Positions 1 through 7,231 of a DNA stretch of 64,000 bases are shown in pieces; positions within the stretch are counted from its first letter, which is position 1, and each line of letters starts with the position of its first letter. Location of the stretch: NCBI RefSeq assembly GCF_026410305.1, contig NZ_JAPMLQ010000002.1, forward strand, positions 558,001-622,000, written 5' to 3'. The position numbers were made by a program, and so were the translations under genes. Source of the DNA: Sulfitobacter sp. F26204 (GTDB lineage Bacteria > Pseudomonadota > Alphaproteobacteria > Rhodobacterales > Rhodobacteraceae). The notes under the pieces were generated by a model. It did no database searches. It had not been told where the DNA came from and saw only the letters and a program-made list of their open reading frames with translations.

Positions 1-2
1 AT

Positions 3-449
3 GTCAAAGGCGGGTTTTTCCGTCAATTTGAATTGGTTCTTGTTGCCGCGACCGAAGACGACATCATCAAGCTGCGGACCAATCACCGGCAAGAGGATGT
101 TCGGCTTTATCCGGTCAACCTGAACGCGCAGCAACGCCGGGACTTGTTCATGTCTTATGTCGATCTGGCGCAGGACCTTGAGAAAAACCCCATGTTTTAT
201 AACACGATCACTGCAAATTGCACGACCACGGTCTATGGCTTGGCGCGGGTGATCAAGCCGGATATGACCCCTGATTGGCGCTTGGTCTTGTCCGGCCATC
301 TTCCTGACTATGTCGATGGTTTGGGTGGGTTCGACGGCAGTATGCCGATAGAAGAGCGGGTCGAGATGGCCCAGATCACCCCAAAGGCACTCTCATATAG
401 TGGTGCAGATTATTCCTCGGCGATCCGACAGGGTATCACTTCGAAATAG
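3..449 (+). CDS. DUF4105 family protein, C-terminal part
   Basis: The reading frame is already open at the first bases of the window, so the gene begins upstream and only about 148 C-terminal residues are visible. The segment has the look of the DUF4105 (Lnb N-terminal-like periplasmic) family: a basic arginine-containing stretch, then a Phe-Tyr-Asn-Thr-Ile-Thr-Ala-Asn-Cys-Thr-Thr motif with its cysteine at about visible residue 73, which in this family is part of a predicted papain-like periplasmic domain. The true substrate is not known. The frame ends with TAG at 447-449. Odd detail: the same frame stays open after the TAG until 659. The gene faces a truncated regulator on the other strand. 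The family assignment is by motif recall, so it is moderately sure. Confidence 0.7.
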   Translation, partial: VKGGFFRQFELVLVAATEDDIIKLRTNHRQEDVRLYPVNLNAQQRRDLFMSYVDLAQDLEKNPMFYNTITANCTTTVYGLARVIKPDMTPDWRLVLSGHLPDYVDGLGGFDGSMPIEERVEMAQITPKALSYSGADYSSAIRQGITSK

Positions 450-636
450 TGGGCGATAACCGATATATTCCTCCAATCCGGTTGGTCAGGCAAACCTTTT
501 GGAACGGTGCACAACCTGGGGGAAGCCGGATCCGCGCCCATATTGCCGGATCCAGAACTGACCCTCACCAGCACTGTCTTGGGTCAACACGACAACGGCG
601 GGCTGGCCGACACAGCGAGGGCCAATGGGAAGGGGC
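450..636. other. Unexplained stretch between DUF4105 end and truncated regulator
   Basis: No gene with a good start lies here. The frame of the DUF4105 gene remains open after its TAG stop up to a TAA at 657-659, and from a GTG at 507 it reads as a 50-residue protein-like segment rich in Gly, Pro, Asp and Leu. I do not recognise it. It may be a decayed remnant brought in by the rearrangement that truncated the neighbouring regulator. Confidence 0.35.
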
Positions 637-870
637 GCGGCGGATCAGTTTCCAGCTAATCAGCTCTTTCAAGAAGGTTAATGCATTCGACCGGGCGATG
701 CCCAGTTCTTCGACAATTTGTTCTGCGTTCATCGGCTTCACGCTTAGAAACAGCAGCGCTTGTATTTGCGCAACCGAGCGATTCACGCTCCATTGGCTTC
801 CCATGTCTCCCCAATAGAGAATGAATTGGGACTTCGCATCAGATAGAAGTTCGTCTTTTGTTTCTGTCAT
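637..870 (-). pseudogene. Truncated GbsR/MarR-like transcriptional regulator
   Basis: The ATG at 870 opens a protein whose first roughly 78 residues resemble the N-terminal half of GbsR-type winged-helix regulators of roseobacters: a Phe-Ile-Leu-Tyr-Trp-Gly-Asp-Met-Gly segment, an Ala-Gln-Ile-Gln-Ala-Leu-Leu helix, and the recognition-helix region Ile-Ala-Arg-Ser-Asn-Ala followed by Leu-Lys-Glu-Leu and a Leu-Ile-Arg-Arg turn. After that point (about 637) the similarity stops, and the frame runs into unrelated Pro/Arg/Cys-rich sequence ending at 565. Family members are around 180 residues with a Gly-Asp-Arg-rich wing next, which is absent here. The gene is therefore probably broken. It lies divergent to the hemP operon across a shared region that contains palindromes. 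Confidence 0.6.
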
Positions 871-899
871 GTCAGAAATTTCAGTCAAAAATGATAGAT

Positions 900-994
900 A
901 GTCAGATGACTGCGTGAGTAGCAGGGCACAAAGGTGCTCATATCCGACTAAAATTGTCAGATTGACATATCTTACCAAAACTATCAGATTTGCA
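900..994. promoter_or_regulatory. Palindromes and direct repeats between regulator and hemP operon
   Basis: Seen directly: AGTCA-GA-TGACT at 900-911 and TGTCA-GAT-TGACA at 955-967 are perfect inverted repeats. Two similar 18-base direct copies (starts AAAATTGTCAGATT at 950 and AAAACTATCAGATT at 977) are 27 bases apart. A TTGACA hexamer at 962-967 overlaps the second palindrome and could serve as a -35 element toward hemP. The spacing suggests an operator array for the divergent genes. The binding protein (the GbsR-like product, Irr, RirA or Fur) cannot be told from sequence. Confidence 0.4.
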
Positions 995-1061
995 GCGAGT
1001 CAAGCCACCCCGATTCCTGTATCGGGCAAGCCCGACAACCGCGACAACAGAGGGCTTTTAG

Positions 1062-1229
1062 ATGCTGTTCACCACAAGGCAAAAGATTCCAGTACCTTAT
1101 GATCGAAACAAACCTATTACAGAAACAATCGACCCCCATGAGGTGCTATACGCCGCTGCCGCAAGCGAAGGCATGCCAGTTGAATGGGCATATGAGCTTG
1201 CTCGGTTGTCGGGCAGGGCAATGGCATGA
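1062..1229 (+). CDS. Small ORF overlapping hemP start (55 aa)
   Basis: A 55-codon frame runs from ATG at 1062 to TGA at 1227-1229, and the hemP ATG (1226) lies inside the ATGA overlap with this stop. The product is soluble-looking, has a basic N-terminus, then an Asp-Pro-His-Glu-Val-Leu-Tyr-Ala-Ala-Ala helix start and an Ala/Leu-rich C-terminal helix ending in Gly-Arg-Ala-Met-Ala. No domain is recognised. The reasons to believe it are the exact translational coupling to hemP and the plausible helical composition. The start is uncertain because no strong ribosome binding site precedes it. Confidence 0.5.
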   Translation: MLFTTRQKIPVPYDRNKPITETIDPHEVLYAAAASEGMPVEWAYELARLSGRAMA

Positions 1230-1390
1230 GTTTTCATTCACCGCCTGTAAAACAAACGCCCTCGGAAGTCCTGCCTGCCTATTCCGCGCGCGACCTTACC
1301 GAGGGAGGGGATCTTGCTCAGATCGTACTCGACGGGCAAATCTACACCCTGCGGATTACGCGGGCCGGAAAGTTGATCCTGACCAAATGA
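1226..1390 (+). CDS. hemP: Hemin uptake protein HemP
   Basis: This 54-residue protein has the hallmark of the HemP family: a middle segment Ser-Ala-Arg-Asp-Leu followed by Gly-Gly, then a strand pair with Gly-Gln-Ile-Tyr-Thr-Leu-Arg-Ile-Thr-Arg and the invariant-looking C-terminal Lys-Leu-Ile-Leu-Thr-Lys. HemP/HmuP proteins are small cytosolic proteins needed for or coregulated with heme uptake in several proteobacteria. The start (ATG 1226) overlaps the upstream stop, and its own TGA (1388-1390) overlaps the next start at 1387, so three frames are chained. No heme receptor or hmuSTUV genes are in this window. Here hemP leads an imelysin-type operon instead, which points to iron or heme regulation of the whole block. 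Confidence 0.9.
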   Translation: MSFHSPPVKQTPSEVLPAYSARDLTEGGDLAQIVLDGQIYTLRITRAGKLILTK

Positions 1391-1866
1391 CAATCAGGCA
1401 GGAAAAACGCGGTGGTGTGCCTGTCGGATATATTGCTGAACTGGATGGAATCGAGGCGGTCTCTGTACTGTATTTGCGTTTGTGGTCTGATGGGCCTCAC
1501 TCGCAGGCGCGCGTGTGTAGGGATCTTGCTGCAGGGCTTGGTACTGTTTGTGGCAGCAAGGCCATCAGGTCGTTCACACAACTCTGTCGTCTTTGCGCAA
1601 ATCATGGGCGAAGACCGCTGATGCGGCATTCGGTTGATTGTAAATGCCTTGGTGCCGATGAATCCTGTTTTGCCAATTTCATTGCCGCTGCGGCAGAGGG
1701 AGAGCACGAAGACGCCATGTTGTTCGCGACGTTGCTGGTACGCAGCGATGTTGCGTCGATGGTGGTTTCTTGTGCTGCAGAATTCGGCCTGGCCTTGAAA
1801 CGCATGCCTCTCGGCGGCGCAAAAGAAATCACCCCGATGACCTTCCGACCCAAAACACTTCACTAA
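1387..1866 (+). CDS. Cys-rich protein of unknown function, hemP-imelysin linker gene
   Basis: The ATG at 1387 overlaps the hemP stop, giving a 159-residue protein. It has no signal peptide or membrane segment, so it should be cytoplasmic. It is notably cysteine-rich: a Cys-x2-Cys (Cys-Arg-Leu-Cys) near residues 67-70, an Asp-Cys-Lys-Cys shortly after, then further single cysteines, with His residues between. This pattern could hold a metal, a cluster or heme. The C-terminal third is alanine-rich and helical. It ends 12 bases before the imelysin start. I do not recognise the family. Its position between hemP and imelysin suggests a role in heme or iron handling, which is inference. Confidence 0.7.
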   Translation: MTIRQEKRGGVPVGYIAELDGIEAVSVLYLRLWSDGPHSQARVCRDLAAGLGTVCGSKAIRSFTQLCRLCANHGRRPLMRHSVDCKCLGADESCFANFIAAAAEGEHEDAMLFATLLVRSDVASMVVSCAAEFGLALKRMPLGGAKEITPMTFRPKTLH

Positions 1867-1878
1867 AAGGACGACAGA

Positions 1879-3141
1879 ATGAAACCGACACAGCTCTTGA
1901 CCACCGTGGCCATCCTTGCGCTGGCTACCCCTGCCTTTGCGATTGAAAAGTCAGAGGTGGTCAGCACCTATGCTGATATTGCTGGCGCGAAATACGAGGA
2001 CAGCCTGCTCACCGCGCAGCATTTGCAATCTGCAGTCGCCCGGCTGGTTCAAACGCCATCAGCAGAGAACCTGACTGCCGCCCGTAGTGCATGGCTGGCC
2101 GCCCGTGTGCCCTATCAACAAACCGAGGTCTATCGCTTTGGCAATGCCATCGTGGATGACTGGGAAGGCAAAGTGAACGCCTGGCCGCTGGACGAAGGAT
2201 TGATCGATTACGTTGATGCAAGCTATGGCGGGCCATCCGACGAGAACGCATTTGCAGCTTTGAACATTGTGGCGAACCCGGCTTTCACGTTGTCCGGCAA
2301 GAGTGTTGATGCTGCGGAAATTACGCCGACCTTGCTGGCCGACACATTGCACGAGGCGGATGGGGTCGAGGCAAACGTGGCCACAGGGTATCACGCCATC
2401 GAGTTTCTGTTGTGGGGGCAGGATCTGAACGGGCATGACCGTGGCGCGGGCGACCGCCCCTGGACCGACTATGCCAAAGGTGAAGACTGCACCAATTCCA
2501 ATTGCGACCGCCGTGGCGCATATCTGCAGGCAGCGACAGACCTGTTGGTGAGTGACCTTGAGTGGATGGTTTCCCAGTGGACCGCTGATGGGGCAGCACG
2601 GGGGGAACTGATGTCTGACACCAATGCGGGACTTGCGACGATACTGACCGGCATGGGGTCGCTTTCATATGGTGAACAGGCAGGCGAACGGATGCGTCTG
2701 GGTCTGATGTTGAACGACCCCGAAGAAGAACACGATTGTTTCTCTGACAACACCCACAACAGTCATTATTATGATGGGTTGGGTGTGCAAAATGTCTATC
2801 TGGGTGAATATGTGCGTGTTGACGGCAGCCTGGTATCCGGTCCTTCCCTTTCCGACCTGGTTGCAACAGAGGATGCAAACCTTGATGCAGAGATGCGCGG
2901 CAAACTGGGTACGACAATGATGGCACTGGCACGGATCAAGACGGCTGCTGAGGCAGGATTTGCATACGACCAGATGCTTGAACGTGGCAATGCCGGCGGA
3001 GAAGCCCTGATCATGGGCGGCGTGAACGGGTTGATAGATCAAACCCGCACGATCGAGCGCGTCGTTACCACCCTGGGCCTTGATCAGATTGCCTTTGAAG
3101 GATCTGACAGTCTTGATGATCCAAACGCAGTTTTCCAATAA
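1879..3141 (+). CDS. Imelysin family periplasmic iron-regulated protein (IrpA-like)
   Basis: A 420-residue precursor with a clear signal peptide (cleavage after Ala-Phe-Ala, about residue 21). It carries the imelysin signature Gly-x-His-x-x-Glu as Gly170-Tyr-His172-Ala-Ile-Glu175, followed by Phe-Leu-Leu-Trp-Gly-Gln-Asp, typical of IrpA/peptidase M75-like proteins. The family acts in the periplasm in iron acquisition, probably in metal binding rather than proteolysis. Length fits the family, and the mature part is acidic. It begins 12 bases after the Cys-rich gene, so cotranscription with hemP is likely. A 335-base gap separates it from the next gene of the cluster. Confidence 0.88.
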   Translation: MKPTQLLTTVAILALATPAFAIEKSEVVSTYADIAGAKYEDSLLTAQHLQSAVARLVQTPSAENLTAARSAWLAARVPYQQTEVYRFGNAIVDDWEGKVNAWPLDEGLIDYVDASYGGPSDENAFAALNIVANPAFTLSGKSVDAAEITPTLLADTLHEADGVEANVATGYHAIEFLLWGQDLNGHDRGAGDRPWTDYAKGEDCTNSNCDRRGAYLQAATDLLVSDLEWMVSQWTADGAARGELMSDTNAGLATILTGMGSLSYGEQAGERMRLGLMLNDPEEEHDCFSDNTHNSHYYDGLGVQNVYLGEYVRVDGSLVSGPSLSDLVATEDANLDAEMRGKLGTTMMALARIKTAAEAGFAYDQMLERGNAGGEALIMGGVNGLIDQTRTIERVVTTLGLDQIAFEGSDSLDDPNAVFQ

Positions 3142-3476
3142 GCCCGAACAACCAGCCTGCCAACCGATGCAATACGCCGGAGAAGAGAGCAACTGTACCT
3201 TCGGTCTGATATTGATGCGGGGGTGAAAATCGATTGCCATGCGCCCGTTGTCTGATCTGTCGTTTTGTCGCGGTCGGCCGGGCCATGGTGTTTCCCATTG
3301 CCTGAAGGCTTATGTCCAGCGGCACAACCGACGGATCACGCTATTCGGCAGGCTATCGCTTCGGCATTGCGACCGGATCTGTATTGATGGCAATTGGGGG
3401 TTCTGGCTGACACAGCAGTTCGTTAAACGGAATTGAAGCTACCGATCAGATCAGCAGCAATATCGGGGAATTGGAA
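3142..3476 (+). other. Gap inside the imelysin cluster
   Basis: No convincing gene. A 32-codon frame (ATG 3312 to TGA 3410) reads with a Tyr/Gly-rich start and a short hydrophobic end; it lacks a clear ribosome binding site and is not called. No strong terminator is visible, so read-through from the first imelysin gene into the di-heme gene is possible, but an extra promoter here cannot be excluded. Confidence 0.4.
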
Positions 3477-5036
3477 ATGGCCTGTGTGACACTTCAAGAA
3501 GGGATCAGATCAACCGTCTTGGCATTGGTTGCAGTGGCCATGGCGTCAAGTGCCGCGGCTGAAGACCTTGCAAGGTCACTGGCCTTGGATGATTCACATT
3601 TGAACGTGATCCCCAGAACGGCGGATGAGGCGGCAAGAATTGCAAAGGTTACGGCGTTAGCCACCGGTTTTGCAGCGCCACAGCGGTTTGAGGAACGTCC
3701 CGGCGGTGCGGCGACCGTGCGGGCGCGCACAGACGCGGATGCCTTTTCCGAGCCATCGGGCAACATCAGCTTTGAAAAGGAACTGGATTTCAAGCTGGGC
3801 AACGGCTTGTTTCGCAAACTCTGGGTGTCGTCGCCTTCGTCCACCTTGGCCTCCGATGGGCTGGGTCCGCTTTACAATGCACGCTCCTGCCAGCGCTGCC
3901 ACATCAAGGACGGGCGTGGCCATCCCCCCGAAAATCCGCAGGACAATGCCATATCAATGTTCTTGCGCGTGTCGATTCCCGGTCAACCGGAGGATGCCAT
4001 CGCTGAAATAGACGGCTACCTGGCAACCCTGCCTGATCCTACATATGGGACACAGTTGCAGGATTTTGCCATTCAGGGCCATAAATCCGAATACCGGCTT
4101 GGCATTACCTATAGCGAAGAAATCATCACCCTGTCCGATGGTGCAGAGGTGTCATTACGCCACCCGGTTTATAGCGCTACAAATCTGGGCTATGGGCCAT
4201 TGCATGAAAAGGCGATGTTGAGCCCGCGGGTTGCGCCCCAGATGATAGGTCTTGGACTGCTGGAGGCAATTCCCGCTGCTGATATTCTGGCCGCCGCGGA
4301 TCCAGAGGATGCAGATAAGGATGGTATTTCGGGCCGCGCCAATATCGTCTGGTCCAAAGTACTTGATCGGCCAATGTTAGGACGTTTCGGTCATAAGGCG
4401 GGCAATCCGTCCATTCTGGAACAATCGGCCTCTGCCTTTGTCGGTGACATCGGCATTTCAAACCCGATTTTCACTGCAGGGGCGGGCGAATGCACCGATC
4501 TGCAAGCCGACTGCCAGGCGGCCCTTCATGGGGACGGCGATGACCGTATTTTCGAAATTGACGCCGAGGGGTTGGATTTGGTGACGTTTTACAGCCGCAA
4601 TCTGGGTGTTCCTGCACGGCGCGGTGTCAATACCCCGCAGGTGCTGGCTGGCAAGGAAGTGTTCTACAAGACCCGCTGTACGGCATGTCATACCCCCAAT
4701 TTTGTGACCAACAGGCTTCAGGATCAGCCCGAACAAAGCTTTCAGTTGATCTGGCCTTTTACGGACATGCTTTTGCACGACATGGGGCCTGGCCTTGCCG
4801 ATCATCGCCCGGAGGCACGGGCAACAGGCACGGAATGGCGCACGCCGCCGCTGTGGGGAATAGGCCTGACCAAACTGGTCAGTGGCCATAGTTATTATCT
4901 TCATGACGGGCGGGCGCGGTCGATCCTTGAGGCGATCTTGTGGCACGGAGGGGAGGCGGCAGCGCAGCGCGACGCCGTTATTGCCATGCCGAAGGTAGAT
5001 CGGGATGCGCTCATCACTTATTTGGAAAGCCTATGA
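3477..5036 (+). CDS. Di-heme oxidoreductase family protein (DUF1111, CxxCH)
   Basis: A 519-residue exported c-type cytochrome-like protein. The ATG at 3477, after a GGGGAA-type site, gives a good signal peptide ending near Ser-Ser-Ala-Ala-Ala. Two covalent heme motifs are seen: Cys138-Gln-Arg-Cys-His142 and Cys401-Thr-Ala-Cys-His405. The rest matches the DUF1111/thiol-oxidoreductase-like di-heme family, with Gly-Arg-x-Gly-His after the first heme and a C-terminal His-Asp-Gly-Arg-Ala-Arg-Ser segment like the MauG-type fold. It should act in the periplasm in electron transfer, perhaps changing the iron redox state for the flanking imelysins. Its stop overlaps the next start (ATGA), so the two products are probably made in step. 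Confidence 0.85.
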   Translation: MACVTLQEGIRSTVLALVAVAMASSAAAEDLARSLALDDSHLNVIPRTADEAARIAKVTALATGFAAPQRFEERPGGAATVRARTDADAFSEPSGNISFEKELDFKLGNGLFRKLWVSSPSSTLASDGLGPLYNARSCQRCHIKDGRGHPPENPQDNAISMFLRVSIPGQPEDAIAEIDGYLATLPDPTYGTQLQDFAIQGHKSEYRLGITYSEEIITLSDGAEVSLRHPVYSATNLGYGPLHEKAMLSPRVAPQMIGLGLLEAIPAADILAAADPEDADKDGISGRANIVWSKVLDRPMLGRFGHKAGNPSILEQSASAFVGDIGISNPIFTAGAGECTDLQADCQAALHGDGDDRIFEIDAEGLDLVTFYSRNLGVPARRGVNTPQVLAGKEVFYKTRCTACHTPNFVTNRLQDQPEQSFQLIWPFTDMLLHDMGPGLADHRPEARATGTEWRTPPLWGIGLTKLVSGHSYYLHDGRARSILEAILWHGGEAAAQRDAVIAMPKVDRDALITYLESL

Positions 5037-6049
5037 AACAGTTTCTTTTGACTGCAATGCTTTTGCTGGTGCCGCTTTTTGCAACAGCACAAACTGATAA
5101 CAAAATAATTGTCGAAAGCGTCGAGGGGCATATCCTGCCAAGAATTGATGCTTTGGCAGACAACACCGCACAGTTGGAGATCGCCGCCCGCGACGATTGC
5201 ATGCCAAACTCTGCTCCACTTCGATCTGCGTATGGACGGGCCTTTGATGCCTGGGTTTCGGCAAGCCATCTGCGGTTCGGCCCCAGTGAAGTGGACGACC
5301 GTGCCTTTGCACTGGCTTTCTGGCCGGATAGCCGGGGCGTAACGCCAAGGGCGCTGGCCCAGCTGATTGCGGATCAAGATCCCATCGCGGCAACGCCTGA
5401 AGCCTATGCGCAGATGTCCATTGCTGCGCGTGGTTTTTATGCGCTGGAGTTTCTTTTGTACGACGCGGATCTGATACGAGAGGGCGATGCAGATTACCAT
5501 TGTACCTTGGTTCAGACCGTTGCTGGCGACATCGCAAGGACCAGCTCGGCAATCGCCACGGACTGGCACACAAATTATGCTGCGCAAATGCTGGCCCCTC
5601 AGGAGAAAGCCAAATACCGCAGGGCGGATGAAGTCCTGCGTGAGCTGTTCAAGGCCCTGACCACAGGTTTGCAATTCACCTCTGAAACGCGACTGGGGCG
5701 CCCCCTTGGCACCTATGACCGTCCGCGTCCCATGCGTGCCGAAAACTGGCGATCGGGACGGTCTGCGCGACACGTCAGTCTAAGCCTTGCATCGCTGCAG
5801 GATCTGGCGGCGCGGCTGGCCAATTCTGATCCCGATCTGGCTATGCGGTTGGCCGAGGTATTCGCGCAAGCGCAGGCCAGACTTGATGCGTTGGATGATC
5901 CGGTTTTCGCCCGCATTACCGACCCGCAGCGACGATTGAAACTGGAAGTCGTGCAGCAATCCGTGGATAGTATTCGTGAGGTTGTGCGCAACGAACTGGG
6001 GCCGAGCCTTGGTGTGGCGGCAGGATTCAATTCTCTGGATGGAGATTGA
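5033..6049 (+). CDS. Imelysin family protein with altered GxHxxE motif
   Basis: Start ATG 5033 overlaps the upstream TGA and gives a signal peptide (cut after Phe-Ala-Thr-Ala, about residue 19) and a 338-residue product. The region Ala-Arg-Gly134-Phe-Tyr136-Ala-Leu-Glu139-Phe-Leu-Leu-Tyr-Asp aligns with the imelysin Gly-x-His-x-x-Glu box, but the histidine is replaced by tyrosine while the glutamate is kept. The first imelysin in this operon keeps the His. The two may have split roles: one metal-binding, one structural or with changed ligands. The gene stops 1 base before the DUF1513 start. Function in iron handling follows from the family and neighbours. Confidence 0.85.
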   Translation: MKQFLLTAMLLLVPLFATAQTDNKIIVESVEGHILPRIDALADNTAQLEIAARDDCMPNSAPLRSAYGRAFDAWVSASHLRFGPSEVDDRAFALAFWPDSRGVTPRALAQLIADQDPIAATPEAYAQMSIAARGFYALEFLLYDADLIREGDADYHCTLVQTVAGDIARTSSAIATDWHTNYAAQMLAPQEKAKYRRADEVLRELFKALTTGLQFTSETRLGRPLGTYDRPRPMRAENWRSGRSARHVSLSLASLQDLAARLANSDPDLAMRLAEVFAQAQARLDALDDPVFARITDPQRRLKLEVVQQSVDSIREVVRNELGPSLGVAAGFNSLDGD

Positions 6050-6050
6050 G

Positions 6051-7124
6051 ATGAACACAAATCGACGTCATTTCCTCGGCGGTTTATTTGCTGCCGGAGT
6101 AATTCCAAGCCCGACCTGGGCGGATGTCGGGGCACCGGCCTATCTGTCGGCGGCAGCCAAACCTGAAGGAACATACGCCCTATGTGGCATTGACCAGTCT
6201 CTGAATATAGTTTTTGAAATTCCGTTGCCAGCCCGCGGGCATGCGGCGGCAGCACATCCTCTCCGTCCCGAAGCAGTGGCATTTGCCCGTCGGCCGGGCA
6301 CGTTTGCTATGGTGATCAACTGTTTGACCGGCAAACCCAAGGTCACCATCGAAGCCCCGAGCGGGCGGCACTTCTATGGGCATGGTGCGTTTTCTGCAAG
6401 CGGGGACTGGTTATACACAACCGAGAACGACTATGAAATCGGTCGCGGCTGTGTCGGTGTCTGGGATGTGGCGCGAGGCTATGTACGTGTTGCAGAATTC
6501 GACAGTGGCGGCATTGGCCCGCACGACGTCAAACGCCTCGCACATTCTGACGTTCTGGTGATCGCAAATGGCGGGATCGACACGCATCCAGAAACAGGGC
6601 GCACGAAATTAAATATCCCGACGATGCAATCCAATCTGGCATATATCGAAGGAGGCGTGGTTGTTGACTCATACGCGCTGCCACCCGAGATGCAAAAGAA
6701 CTCCATTCGCCATCTGGCAGTGGGCACAACAGGTACAGTCGCCTTTGGCATGCAGTGGCAGGCGGACGGCCCTGTCGCTGCTTTGGTAGGGAGACATAGA
6801 CGTGGTGACGCGCTGGAATTGATGCATGCAACCAGTGACGCAGTGCGTACATTGGAAGGCTATGTCGGCAGTATTGCTTATTCAGCGGATGGACGAACCA
6901 TCGCGGCCACATCCCCACGCGGCGGTGTCCTGCATCTCTATGACACCAAGGGGATGACACTTGAACGCATCTTGCCGATCACAGATGTCTGTGGCGTTGC
7001 CCCCTCGGCGGCAGGACTGTTTGCCACTGCAGGCACAGGTGAGATCCTCGGCGTGTCAAAACGGCAGACCGTCGTCCGGACCACAAGAGGATATAAATGG
7101 GACAACCATCTGGTCTCTGTGTGA
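6051..7124 (+). CDS. DUF1513 family Tat-exported beta-propeller protein
   Basis: A 357-residue protein beginning Asn-Arg-Arg-His-Phe-Leu-Gly-Gly, a twin-arginine type export signal, so it is probably exported folded. The body has repeated Gly/Asp beta-strand units typical of a seven-bladed propeller and DUF1513 landmarks such as Tyr-Gly-His-Gly-x-Phe, Glu-Asn-Asp-Tyr-Glu, Gly-Pro-His-Asp and Ile-Ala-Asn-Gly-Gly-Ile. DUF1513 genes are known to travel with imelysin and di-heme genes, and this is the last gene of that set. The exact activity is unknown. The ATG at 6051 sits behind a GGAGA site, directly after the imelysin stop. Confidence 0.85.
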   Translation: MNTNRRHFLGGLFAAGVIPSPTWADVGAPAYLSAAAKPEGTYALCGIDQSLNIVFEIPLPARGHAAAAHPLRPEAVAFARRPGTFAMVINCLTGKPKVTIEAPSGRHFYGHGAFSASGDWLYTTENDYEIGRGCVGVWDVARGYVRVAEFDSGGIGPHDVKRLAHSDVLVIANGGIDTHPETGRTKLNIPTMQSNLAYIEGGVVVDSYALPPEMQKNSIRHLAVGTTGTVAFGMQWQADGPVAALVGRHRRGDALELMHATSDAVRTLEGYVGSIAYSADGRTIAATSPRGGVLHLYDTKGMTLERILPITDVCGVAPSAAGLFATAGTGEILGVSKRQTVVRTTRGYKWDNHLVSV

Positions 7125-7231
7125 TGCGATCTTTGACAATGTCGACGTTTCCAAGCGGCCGATGACGTTGTTTCCACTGCGGCGAACAAACAAAGTGGAT
7201 ACCCAAGTGAAATAGGCATCAGGTGCCATTT

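Noticed and set aside
449..817. Plus-strand frame of 122 codons after the DUF4105 gene
   Set aside because: It runs antisense through the regulator fragment and has an Arg/Ser/Cys-rich random composition.
2321..2932. Minus-strand frame of 203 codons
   Set aside because: Antisense to the first imelysin; Cys/His/Arg/Ser-rich random composition.
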